Of a DNA stretch of 64,000 nucleotides, positions 1-12,220 are shown one piece after another. The translations under genes and the position numbers were made by a program. Under the pieces are notes generated by a model. The model saw only the letters and a program-made list of their open reading frames with translations. It was not told where the DNA came from and did no database searches. Position 1 is the first letter of the stretch. Each line of letters opens with the position of its first letter. Source of the stretch: Pagrus major (Eukaryota > Chordata > Actinopteri > Spariformes > Sparidae). The DNA is taken from assembly GCF_040436345.1 (NCBI RefSeq), contig NC_133225.1:23703040-23767039 (forward strand), read 5' to 3'.

Positions 1-1099
1 CAAACATACGGATTGATTTAAACTTTCATCATGTGAACCTAAAATCTACTAAATCTCCCTCTCCCTGCACCACCGTCTCCACTGTTTCTCTCTGATCCAC
101 ACAGCGCCCTGCTCTCATCACGGGAAGGATTTTTTTACTTCCGAAACATTAGGTGGGAAAAACAGCAGTGGAAACTCAAGGTACCAGTCTGTCTGCCTTT
201 CTGCCATGGGGACAAAAAATGGTGGTGGGCTGGCCAGGATTTTGGCAGCAGTGGGGCAGCAGCAGCTAGAAGCTAAATCCCCTAACTATTCATAGATGCA
301 TGCCAGAGACTAGTTCAGAGCTTTTGTCTGGGACATCTGCAAATATGCAACAGCCTAGACCCATGTTTAGAGTGCGGACTGAATATGTGGACACAAAATA
401 ATGTTCATAGCGTGTACCTTAAATCATAATATATATTTCTATTCTCAAGTTTTCCCATCTAGATTCATGTTTTAGTGCCTTTGGCATTATCCTGCAGCTG
501 TAAAGTGAAAATCGTCGCCTGTCAAACTATACTTTTAAACAAAAAAATGTCTACAAATTATCCACAACCACTCTCAACATTCCCATTACAGTTAGGCTGT
601 CAGGTGTGAATATATAATTTCTTTGTGGATAAAAATTGGCAAGGTCTGCAGTATATTGGTAAGTGAGCAGCATTCATCTCTCTGACAAACTGATGGTTGT
701 TTTTCTGTTGAGTAAAGTGAAGAAAAAAAAAAACTTTCCCATCCAGACCACCAACCACTCAGTGTAAACAAACACAGTTTTCTGACTGTGTTCCATCTAA
801 TGTGAGACTCCAGCCTGACATTCTCACAGCAGGCCCAATCACACATAGGTAATTATATGATAAAGGAGGGAAGGGAGAAACAGAGTGAGGCAGAACAAGA
901 GGAGGAAAGAGAAGGGTATTAACAAGACTATTTAGCAGTTTCTTGTGAACAGACTTCTTTGTTCTCACACTTCCAGCACACACCTTATTTGTTAATTTGC
1001 TTTTTTTGTTTACTTCAGACAGGATTCCATTTCTCACCCACTTCGTATCATACTCATCTCAAATCTGTGATGTCTTTTTTGTTAATGTTCCTGTGACAC
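1..1099. other. Gene-free flank
   Basis: AT-rich DNA with no exon that I can recognise on either strand. The open frames here (for example minus strand 592-1037) have no domain, no splice context and biased composition, so they are treated as chance. Confidence 0.6.
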
Positions 1100-1715
1100 T
1101 AGGGCTGTGCGATATGACAATATATATTGTATGACAATAGAAAAACACCTATCGTTTCATATTATGCTCTATCATTTATATTGCTGCATTGCAAATCACA
1201 CTCTGAAGGTAATATTTTTGTCACTTGGATGGCACGGATGCTGTCAGGAAATTTGCATGAAGGAAACACAAACAAACATGGAGGAAAGGGGTAACTCTGA
1301 ACAAGAGAAGTTCTCCAACCAGCCAAGACAAAATGAGGAGCTCATGCCTAAAAGAGGGGCTAGTTCTGTCGCACAGACAGAAATGTCTGACACAGACCAG
1401 AAAGTACGGGTTGTATTTTATAGATCCGTATTTCATACTTAGTTACATGCTTAATTTAATTTAATTTTGCACAATGCTTTAAAATAGAAGGAGAAAAATA
1501 ATGAGGGTAAGGAGTAATTATAAAAAATAATGAAGAGTATGTAAATTTTATTGTATATAATTCGTGATTTAATAAGAAATAGGCTTTTCCATGTGGTCAT
1601 TTTACGTAAACTATTTGTTGAATTTATAGAAAATGTGCTATGTCATGATACATAATATTATCTGGAAATTAAATGACCTATATTAGGATATAAGATTTCA
1701 TATCGCACAGCCCTA
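1100..1715. mobile_element. Nonautonomous hAT-like DNA transposon
   Basis: The two ends are inverted copies: the left end starts TAGGGCTGTGCGATATGA and the right end, read on the minus strand, starts the same way. The flanks look like an 8-bp target-site duplication with two mismatches, TGTGACAC at 1092-1099 and TGTGATAA at 1716-1723. An 8-bp duplication and a TAGGG-type end fit fish hAT elements. The interior holds an open frame (1107-1442) rich in Glu, Gln and Ser, but no transposase catalytic motif is visible, so the element should depend on a transposase elsewhere. The hAT assignment is by end type and duplication length, not by alignment. Confidence 0.65.
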
Positions 1716-4044
1716 TGTGATAAACACTTGATCAACAATTGTAGTATGAAATACTCTATGCCTTCTTCCCAACAAGAAACAGACTTTTGGTCAAGTGTTA
1801 CTTAAAGATGTAGTTTTCCTGATGTATCAAATGCTGGCTCCAATCAATCAACTGAAATTAAAGGGGTACTCTAGCCATTTAGTATTGTACCTTCATAAAG
1901 TTGGGAGACTCATTTGGAGACATCAAGGTAAACTATATTTCCTTTTTTACAGACTAAGCACTACTCAGGATGAGTAAACTGATTTCAAGGAAAAAGTTAG
2001 TGAGTGCTTTTTAACATCTTCCTTTCCTCTTAATCGTCTTGTTTTAAGTAATAAATTCATTTTACACACAAGGTTAAATCTCTTTTAGTCATATCTGTTT
2101 TAAGGTGGTCTTGTTTGACAAACAGGTGTTGGTCTCTGCTTGTTACAGTCAGGGTATGATGGTACTGACTTCGCATCTTTAAAGTAAACTCAGTTTGCAT
2201 TAAAAATACACAAGGAAAAGTGGCAGTGTAAAACTTGTAAATATAGTATTTTATTTGCTGTAGATCCTTCATTGAGGACTTCATCATTTTTCCTATCAGT
2301 ATGAGGATGTGCTTTTGCTCTAGCTCCAAAAGGCACTCAAAAAAAGTATGTACAACTTGGTTTTTCACAACATGGTGGACAACAAGTTGTCCAGTCTTGA
2401 TATGAAAGAGCATATCTTCAGTCAACTGGGGCAAAACTGAGTAGGAGAAGCCAAAAAGTGAGTAGGACACAGCAGGGATGGCGTAGGACAGAGAGGGACA
2501 GATGCAGAACTGAGAAAAATGCCAGGAGAGAAAAAAAGAAGCATGTTAGCCCTGATGTGTTCATGGTCCTGTGAGAGACGGTGTGGAGCTGTGCACCACA
2601 GAAGTTGGCACTGGCTTTAGCTCCTCTTTAATCCCCATTTCCTCCCTTCTGCATTATTCATTTATAGCAGGAGAAGAGGAAAAACAAAGAGAGAGAGACA
2701 ATTATAAAAAGGTGGATCAAGGCAAACTGGGAGGGAGGTGGGGGGGGTGAATGGAGAAGTGAACAGGAAGGGTCCCGGAATTAAGCGGCCCCAAAGAGAA
2801 GAGTGCTAAATCAGCTCTCAATCCGAGGACAATAAATATGAACACAGACTGATGAGCTTGGGTCTAAGGAGGAGAGAAAAGAAAAGGGCAAGAAAGGAGG
2901 TGAAGGGGAGGGGGGTTAAAAGGGAGAGAGGAAAAATATAATGTGACACTATCCGGCCCGGGTGTAGGATGTGAGGGAATCAAAGGCACCTTTGAGGAGC
3001 CAGAAGACGACAGTGAAAGTGGTAGAAGAGTGGTGTCCATGATTACAAGAAGTGGAGAAATCTTTGAGTCTGTGCTCATGAAAGCCCACCCCAGGCCTCG
3101 TCTGAAACCCCTGCTTGACGAACACTGATGATACAGAAAAAGAAAAAAAGGCAGAGAGAGGAAGAGAACCACTAATGATGGAGGGGTCCGGATACTACAG
3201 AAGCAGCGCACTCTCCAATTCATTTTAATCACTATTCAAAATCATTAGCCCAAATGTGCAAGCACTCGTGTTCGTTGGACTACGAGCCGAGAGAGAGACA
3301 GAGAGCGGGAGAGGACCAACTACACCTCAGCATGTGAGCCAGTCTTTGAGGTCTTTGAGAAAGACGGTCCAAGACTTGATGGAATAGAAAATGAAGGGGA
3401 AACTTTATTGTCCCTCAATCTAAAAGAAAAAGCACAACATGAAGATGAAGGCAGAAACCTTTGAAGATAGGCTTTGTAAAGCCAGCCAGGCACACTACAG
3501 AGTCAAATCATTTAGACTTTTCCGTTCCCCAAATCTGGCGACAAAAGCATAAAGTTAATCAGGGAGCAACTCAGCATGAGAATATTAAAGAATCTGTCAG
3601 ACAGAGGACCCAAACAACAACACTGACATCAAACAAGATTCATTATTCAACAGGCAGATCATGGCTGGATTAATGGCTATGTCTTTTGTCAGTGTGGAAA
3701 GCACAAATCAATGTATCTGATCAAACTCAATGTGGCTTTTCAAACTCTTCCAACTATAGCCTTACCAAATCTAGATTTCTGAGGCCAAAACAGACATCAA
3801 TGTTTGAGAGTCTAAAAATCTGATGACGATGTTGTTATTGTTGTACCCTATATTGTAAACAGCAAACTATTTTATAAAGGATGCCTTTAATTTGGTTATT
3901 TAAGAATTGTGAAAAATATAATATAATATGTACTGAGCAGGACATTTTACCATTTTAAAATAAACTGACACATTTTTTAGATTAATTCAGACATATCTTT
4001 CATTTTTCAAATGCAATTTCTTGTTAATCACTGGCAGACATGCA

Positions 4045-4165
4045 GTAGGGCAGGGAAAATTTTATCTCCAGATTTGATGCTATCGCTATACCTGGCTGCC
4101 AATTCGATACGCACAGCGATTCTACAACGATTGCGGCTCAATATTACGGTTTAATGCAATTTTTG
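4045..4165. repeat. Fragment of a hAT-like repeat
   Basis: The stretch starts with AGGGCAGGGAAAATTTTATC and continues with GATAC/CGATT words typical of degraded fish hAT ends. Only one end is recognisable and no target-site duplication was found, so limits are approximate. Confidence 0.3.
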
Positions 4166-6089
4166 TTTGCTTTTTTAACACTAGACCATGGGGAGAAGTA
4201 AAATCTTACACTTCCAGGGACTGTATATCATGAATCTCATTTACAAAAAACTATGCGTATCACATGTCAGTCAATCTTTCACAGTTTTATTCAGCAGCAT
4301 TATTGCTATACTGCATATAAGAGTGAATAAATGAATAAATACTTTTTGAAATAAACTATACTTGCAATTGGCTAAAAGTGGTTGATAGGTGAGCCCAGCC
4401 CATGTACTTGTCTACCTTCTCTTCCAGCTGAATGTAAGATGTGTGCAAAGATGTGTTTAGGAGTTTGACATGAAGTGACATGAAGTATAAAACTGTAAAC
4501 TGTGATGTTTTTGCTTTGTATGTGTGTGATATATTTGTACAACTCAGACCTTCACCCTCTCCCTAGTGGAGAGAGCGCAGCAAAACAATAAAAAAAAGGG
4601 AAATAAGAAAGAAAACCGCTGAAGTCCATAGGGACTCTACAAGGCCAGTGATCCATAATGCTGCTTTCTAACTATTTATAGGCCTCCTTTACATTTTTCA
4701 CTTTCAAATTTTTATAGGCTAATGATTATTTCACTGCAGAAGTAAATAGCACAGCACAAATAGCCTGGGCTTCATGTGAGGCCTAAATTGATTTATTCCC
4801 TAACAACCCAAATAAAATAGCACAGTGCTCTGCTACGGTGTGTGTCCATTTCACCTACTGCAGCTTCTATAAAACACATCTGCATCATCACCTGACCCTC
4901 CAAGTACCAGTAACCAGTAAATCCCATTAACAACACTGGTATCTCCTCTGTTTTTTATCTATGCATGTGTGTGTGCCTGCGCGTGCACACCTGCGCATTT
5001 GTATAATCCCCGCCGATCTCTGTTTTCCTTTCGCATTTCAGCTACTATGTATACTAAAGATGTCCACCATTGAGTGAAGAACTCAAGCACATGCAGGTGT
5101 CAGCCACTGTCCTCTCCTTTCTCCTTCTCCCTCGCTCTTGTCCTCCCCACCTCCTCTCCACCCATGCTCCTCTGTGCTCTGTTGCCTCTGTGTGTTGTCG
5201 ACACGAGCTGGCACGTGGCTAAAAGCCCAGGCCACCTCTCTGCTCTATTGTCCTGCCCACTCCACAGCAGCACTGACGACTCTCTTGTGGCAAGGGGCCC
5301 TTTGTTGCCAGCCTGTCACTTCAGCAGGTGCCTTACAGCAAAAGGCAGGAGCCAGCCAGCCCGCACCGCTTCGTTAGTGCAGCGCACTGTTTGATGTGCT
5401 CATTTCATCAGCCGGAGACGGCAGCCAAGGAGGATGCTAATAATCACTTGAAAAACAAAAACATTCCACTCAAGCTTGTAAAAGATAAACTCCAATTTCA
5501 ATGATAAAAGAAGAGTGACAGACAGCCATGGTACCAGTCAGAAAAAGACCGTCAGCCACACTACCCCTCTCTCCTTTTTTACTCACCACCCGCCTTTTCC
5601 TAGGTGAAACCAATTCATACTGTCAATCACTGAGAATAAACAAGATATATTGACAAATTGCTGACTGTGTAAGGAAAGACAAAATTGTGTGGGCAAAGTA
5701 TGCAAAAACAGAACTGCATTTAAGACAGCTGTGTGATCCCTCAGAAACCAGCTTAGTGTGAGAAGGAGCAGGCTGTGTGAAGGAGAGAACCCCCCCAGGC
5801 GTTCAGGAGAGGGGACTCTGGGGGTTTGGGCTATGCTTGCACACCCTCACTACATTCACAGCCCTTCAAAATGCCATATCACCATCACACCTCAGTTAAA
5901 ATAGAAACTGAATGCATAATATGTGAAAGAAAATCAAGAGCACTTAATTTGGACTGGCTGATGTAGCCGCAAGTGATGCCACAAGTTTTTAGAAGGTTCG
6001 AGGGACTTTAATCATGCATGTAGTTTCAAATCCAGGCTGCAATGGCTTGACAGCGTAATTAATTACAACTTTTAAATGCAACATATAAG

Positions 6090-6497
6090 TCAACATCAGA
6101 TTAAAGAATATTCATCTGTTGTTTACAATTATTTTCCACCATAAATGAATCAATTGGTTATTTTCTATTACTGTCCTCTCCTGTGTGTCATTGTTTACAA
6201 TCGTTTTAAAAAATTCAAGATGTGAAAGTGGAGCTGGATTTGCAGATAATTTTTCTATTTAAATTACTAAAAAGCTAAATCTTTGTCAGACAAAGACAAG
6301 ACAATGCATTTTGCCTCCTTTACTCTCCATGTAGATTGTTAACCAGCATGCAACCAGTGCCTGCTCCAATGTGATTGGTAAACACGACAAACAGAAACCA
6401 GAATGCCTCCAATACCAAAATCTTGTCCCTGGCCCACAGATTCTGCATTCATATGCAGATACAACATTATAGAGATTAACTAATCATTGCAGCTCTA
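6090..6497. repeat. Degraded hAT-like repeat, GCAGCTCTA family
   Basis: The right end ATTGCAGCTCTAG and the internal words CAATTATTTTCCACCATAAATG resemble the better preserved copy at 11804-12220. The middle is heavily diverged, so limits are approximate. Confidence 0.35.
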
Positions 6498-9400
6498 GTT
6501 CGATTTTGATTTTAATTTTAATTTTAGGAAAAAGCAGCAACTTTAATGAGAAAACCCCCTAACTAGTTAAAACTATTAGAACAAAAAAAAAGTTAAGTAT
6601 ATGATTATTTCGTTTTTTTCGGTTAATAAAGCAGCTATCTGGTATATTTTTTAGGAGTACACCTCTCAGTACATTTGAACCTTTGAACCAAATATCCACA
6701 CCCAGATTTACACACCACAGCATGACGAAGATCCCAGGGCTTTAGGTTGCGTTAGAGCCCTGTGGCAACAACTCCTGGTCTTTCACAACGCAAAAAAAAC
6801 AGAGTATTGTACAGCAGAGCAGAGCTTCCAGTGCTCCAGGACCAATAAGGGCTTTGTTTGTTCGCCATGTCACTTACTGACCACCAAATTAGCTTCATCA
6901 CCTCTGGCACCAGGATATCGGATGTGACATTCTGTACCACAGGGCTGGGGCTCTGTTTGTGTGCAAGACTAGAGGGCATATAGTTTAAAAAAAAGACATA
7001 GGGACAAATGAGGGAAATTCATGAAAAATAAAATAAGGGAATGCCACGCTCACTTTTTTGTTCTGTTCTAAATAAAGGATTGTGTTACACAGCATTTCCA
7101 CCAAAAGTCTGGTCTTTATCAGCACAGCTGTGTTTCTGAACCCTAACCTTGTTCTAACTGTAACAGGAATCAACAGATGAGACTAGGCAATGATTCTGAA
7201 ATTACATTACTGTTCTTTGTCCTCTATTAATATCAATAAAGGAGGAGATGACGTCGCAAAGAAGGAGGCAGCTAGACATGGTCTAGGAAGAAAAGAGCCA
7301 TCAAAAACAGAAACTTTTATGTGATGTGGTAAAAGAGCAAAAACATAATTTGGCTGAACATGCAAAGACCATTACAAAGAGCACTTGATGCGTAAATTGA
7401 TTTTTACTCAAGAAATTAAAGTATAATAGGTGTTTAGGGAGATCACAAAGCACATCAAACAGTTTTCATCCTTTTTTCATTCCTAACCAGCATTACTGCT
7501 CTCTACCCTGCATGCACTTCTGGCTGTGACTAAGCTAGGGGAGAGAAATGATTACACAGAAACTGCTGACCCATCACTGTGTTGTTTGGAGATGATGAGG
7601 CCTGTCATTTGAGTTTCTCATCTATAAAAACAACAATTAAAAAACATCTGGTGAATGTAGTCTATTTTCCCTTCACACAAAACCAGCAGTTTCTCGTACT
7701 CCCTTTAAGCAGGTTTTTCCCCCTTCTCCCTTGATACTTTGAAGCAGTTACCCTGCGTCAGCATCGAAGTTTGTCTAAGAGGAAATGACAAGAGCAAGAT
7801 GTCCAAATCATTAGTAATGTGAGAGGAGCAGTTCCCAGGCATGTCTAGTTACATAGTTGAGGGCTAACGTGAGGGCTATGGGCTCGTGTTGGGGTTTTTC
7901 TGGGCCCAAGCCTTCTCATATGCTCTGGGGGGGACAGGGGAAAAGGACCACAACCCTTCAGCATCTCCATGATCAGAAATTGAAACATCCAAGACCCTGA
8001 ACCCAGAGCAACCTTAGCTCAACCCTAATTTTTTATGAGGAGAGAAAAAGATACCAGCACAGAAAGTGAGATCCACACTTTAATGGAGTACACATAAACT
8101 TACAAATACATGCAGGCACACACAGAATTGAATGTAAAACTGAATGCCTACACTGAAAGCATACAAATAGTGGGCCCATGGGAATGTGTCTCCACAAAAA
8201 TCAAGTCTGGCTCTGGTTCAGTTTCAGCCTGCTGTGGCTTCTGTGGTGGACCCTGCTGGCTGCCGCACACACACGCACACACAATCTTCTAACCAGATCC
8301 AGAACACTGCTACTCAATCAGAGGTCAAATACAGTACTTTCACTGCATATGAGTGTGTATACACCCATGTTACCGTCATACTGCCAAAGAGGATGACTCC
8401 TTACTATGAAACCGACAATAACTCAACTATTTCAGTCGTTTCCAGTAGCACAATTTATCCTGGCTTAGACTCGCATCACATCATGTCGAAAATATTTGGT
8501 TTGACCACATATCTAAATCAAAGCACATCCAAATTAACAGCTGGAGGCAAGTTTTCTTCAAGGTTTTGAATTTGAAATTTGAAAAATAGAAAGTGTGTGA
8601 TGATTTATAACAGGGGTACAGGAACGCTTCCATTGTTCATTTCTAGACATATGGCTCTGTCTTGAAGAGTAGGTGTACCTTTGAGGAAAAACTTGGGACT
8701 GAAAATAAATCAGGAATAATATGACTACATAAAAGCCAGTCAACATTTTTGGAATTGGTACTTGAGAAAAATGAAATCTGCTGGCATCTATTTTGTTACT
8801 TCACTTGTCTATCACATATCAAAATTCTAGGGAAAGAAATATGTGCACATTTCTGAAGTGAGAAATGATGCTTATCCTACCCTTTCGCTCACTTGAAATT
8901 GCTCCTCAAAAATGTACACTTGTACAGAAATTATTATAGAAACATATAAACTAACATGCATGTGAGCACAACACATGCATAGGCAGACACACAAAATGCA
9001 CACGCAAGAAGTTCAATGCTTATTTTTATTCCTCGGGCACTCATCCTTCTTTGCATGAGTGCATCATCCGGCACACCGACAGAGAATCCTGTGTGCGAGT
9101 GTGTGTGTAAGGAGCTGACGATGGGAGAATAACGTTGCCCCTGAGGGGTCGCACCTCTCTCCATTCTCGCCCTCCTCCCTTATCCCTCCTCTCGACTCTG
9201 TGCCTGCAGGGATTTCCCTTTTCAGTTCAGGAGAGATGTCAGACCTGTTCCACCATCCCTCACACAGAGGCTGGACTCTGCCCTCCGTTCACCCAACATC
9301 TGTACAACTCCAGAATCAGTCTCATTTCTGCATATCAGGGCCAAGTGGAGCTTAAGAGGGCTGCAGCTGACTCAAAACACAGTATTTGTTTTTAACCTAA

Positions 9401-11578
9401 TTCCTAGTGGGAAGTTAATGACCCAACCTAGTAAATAGTCACTTTCTCATTCTTTCATCTTTCTTAATCCTGTCATCAGATCCATCCCACTCCAGTCTAA
9501 ACAACATACATCCAATTAATGTATTTCTACTCTCCTGTCCATCCCTCTACAAGCACACAACTCTGCCTAAACTTCATCACTCTTGCCACATCTTCACTCT
9601 GAGAACAGAAACAGCACAAGCCATGATAATCTCCTTCTTTAAATTGTTCATGGGACATGGGAAAAATCTTTAAGAGGGATCCCACAATCTGCTATCTTCA
9701 ATTGTAATTTAATAAGTAAAATGCTTTTTGAAAAAAAGCTATATTAAACAAATCAAGGGCCTGGACAGTTTAGTTGACTGAGGCATCATTAAGGCCATTG
9801 TTTTCATTTTTGAAACCTGGACTTGGTGTTCCCACAAATCCAAAAGTTGATTTCAAACATCAACATTGGCCAGAAGGGAATTTAACTGCTTAACACAAAT
9901 AAATATTGAGTCAGTCATTGATTTAAGGAAGCCTTTGGCTACACTGACCAAATCCAGTTGAGCTTTAGATGTGATGTGATGAGATGTTTACCAGTACTTC
10001 AGAGCAAAGTATTACATATTATTTTCTCAATATTCGAAAGTAAAATATAGCAATCTGTCAGCCCGTCTATCACAGAACAATGTGAAAATATTCAGAAAAT
10101 TAAAAAGCCAGTTACCAAAATTGCAGAGAAAGAAAGGAGGGGAAAAAAAGAGAGCAAGAGAAACAGAGAGAGGGAGGAAGGCTCCACAACAGGATTTGAA
10201 AGCAGCTAAGCTAGATAGGTCTTCCCTGCCTCCTTCACATATTAGAATATTAATATTAATGAAACTTCCTGTCCCCCCCCCCCCCTCTGTTTTTCCCCCT
10301 CAGACGATTTGAACATGAAAAACTTAAAAAGCGCAAATTCCAGGAGTTGCGTATCACAGTTTGACCCGGAGCCACACAGCAGACACCAACCATGACAGAC
10401 TCGCTGTTCAAAGCAAGCGGGAGCTGCTTTCATCAGGGGATCCTAGTGTTTTTTTTTTTACAGTGTGACACCACCAGCCAATGCCATCTGCCTTTTTCAA
10501 AATCAGAACTTCAAGATGTGCTTCCTGCTTGTGCGTTGTTTTTAGGTGGGCTTCACAACCAAGGCCCAGCGTCACGCAGGCTTTTGCTGCTATGCTGCTT
10601 GCTGACTGCTGTTTACAGCCAAACCCCACAGTGTGGCGCAATGTTAAATATTCACTGTTAAACTGTCAAGCCAGGACTGGCTGGGAACCCAGCCAGGCAT
10701 TCACAGTACAAAAGCATTGGATGCCCCCCCTCTTCAAACACAACCCGACCAAATCAATCACTTTACCTCCAGCCAATCCACAATCAGACCAGCCTCGTTC
10801 CCACCTCCTACCATACACCCACTTCCAGAAATGCCAAGACCCCTGAGCACCACTTTTTTTCTCCTCCATCCATACTTAAAGTTCATTTTCTTCATCATAA
10901 ATCTATGCACAAATACATTAAAATGTACATCGTTTGCACTTAAAAGACACCTCTGCTCTAGGCATGAGTAAGCCGTTACTGACTCCTGATGCCTGCCTTC
11001 AGACATCTGTAAAATATTTTTATTCGGTGCCCCAATACCGCACTGGCAAAGGTCTCTCATCCTTGGCTTGGCAGGACTTCTGACAGAGCCAGCCGGCAGC
11101 GCCATACAGGCCTAACCCCTGCTGCTGCAGCTTCCTGCTGCTCTGAGGGAATCAGGCTGCCTGCCTCCCATTGACTATTGGCCAGGCTGGGCAGGGAGGA
11201 GGAGGCTGAAGGAAGAAGGCCCCGGGTACAGTGGACCCCCTGGAGATGGGAGCATGGGCAAGAATGGGGGGGACAGACTGAGAGTCACAGAGGTTGAGGG
11301 GTGGGAAGAGGGGAGAAGAAGTGGGGAAACTAAATAGGAAAGAGGGGGACCGATAAGCAAGAAGAGAAGAGATGGGTGGCATAGAAGTGGAAAGGGAGCA
11401 AGACAAAGGGGCTTGAGGGCAGGTTAGGCAGCAGGAGTTAAGGGGAGCTTCTCATTATGACTCTTCTTCCTTCTGCATGCCCCCAGGCCTTGACCACAAC
11501 CTCAAAGCCCCAGGCCAAACCAAGAGACGAGGGAGACCACGGAAGACTGCTGTGAGTCAGGGTACAAACACGGACAGA

Positions 11579-11613
11579 GGAGGGGAGGGGAGAGGAGGGG
11601 AGGGGAGGGGGGG
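11579..11613 (+). repeat. G-rich tract with quadruplex potential
   Basis: Repeats of AGGGG follow one another with at least five runs of four or more G and end in a run of seven G. Such a run pattern can fold into a G-quadruplex. No gene is adjacent that would give it an obvious role. Confidence 0.6.
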
Positions 11614-11803
11614 AAACATGTCCCCTCACCCAAATGAGGCAGTGTGAAATGAAGAGACTGATAATGACAATAATATGGATTTCACAATTAAGGTTTTTTG
11701 ACTGTGATTCTGATCTTTTAAACAGTATGTACCTATGTGAAGACCATTCAGATATTTACATTTCTCTTCATAACACAAGTGCTCAATGCAAGCAAGTCTA
11801 TAT

Positions 11804-12220
11804 TAGGGTTGTAACTATTATTTCCATTGTTGATTTATCTTGCCGATTATTTTCACGAATCATCAATCAATTGTTCAATCTATAAAATGTCTATAAATTG
11901 TGAAAAATGCTCATCATAATTCCCAGAGCCCAAAGTGACGCCTTCAAATTGCTTCAAACCAACAGTCCCAAGCCCAACGACTCGTCATCTACTATTATAA
12001 ATGACTAAGAAAAGCAACAAATCATTACATTTAAGAAGCTAGAGCCAAGAAACGTTTGATATTATTGCTTGAGAGACGACTGAAGCAAATAATTTATTAT
12101 CAAAACATATGGCAATTGTTTTCTGTCGATGGACTTCTGCAATACAGAAGTAATCAAAATTGTTGCCAATTATTTTTTCTAGAAAAAATAGATAAATCTA
12201 CTTATTGTTGCAGCTCTCTA
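11804..12220 (+). mobile_element. hAT-like nonautonomous element (GTTGCAGCTCT family)
   Basis: The element opens with TAGGGTTGTAACTATTATTT and ends with TTGTTGCAGCTCTCTA. Internal words CCCAGAGCCCAAAGTGACG and CTATAAAATGTCTATAAATT are hallmarks of a very common fish repeat whose ends pair as TAGGGCTGCAAC/GTTGCAGCTCTA. The same family recurs in reverse orientation at 49750-50086 and, more degraded, at 59453-59790. Family naming is from memory; what the sequence shows directly is the shared internal blocks between these copies. Confidence 0.6.

Noticed and set aside
1107..1442. A 111-codon plus-strand frame
   Set aside because: It lies wholly within a nonautonomous transposon and lacks any catalytic motif; kept only as part of that element.
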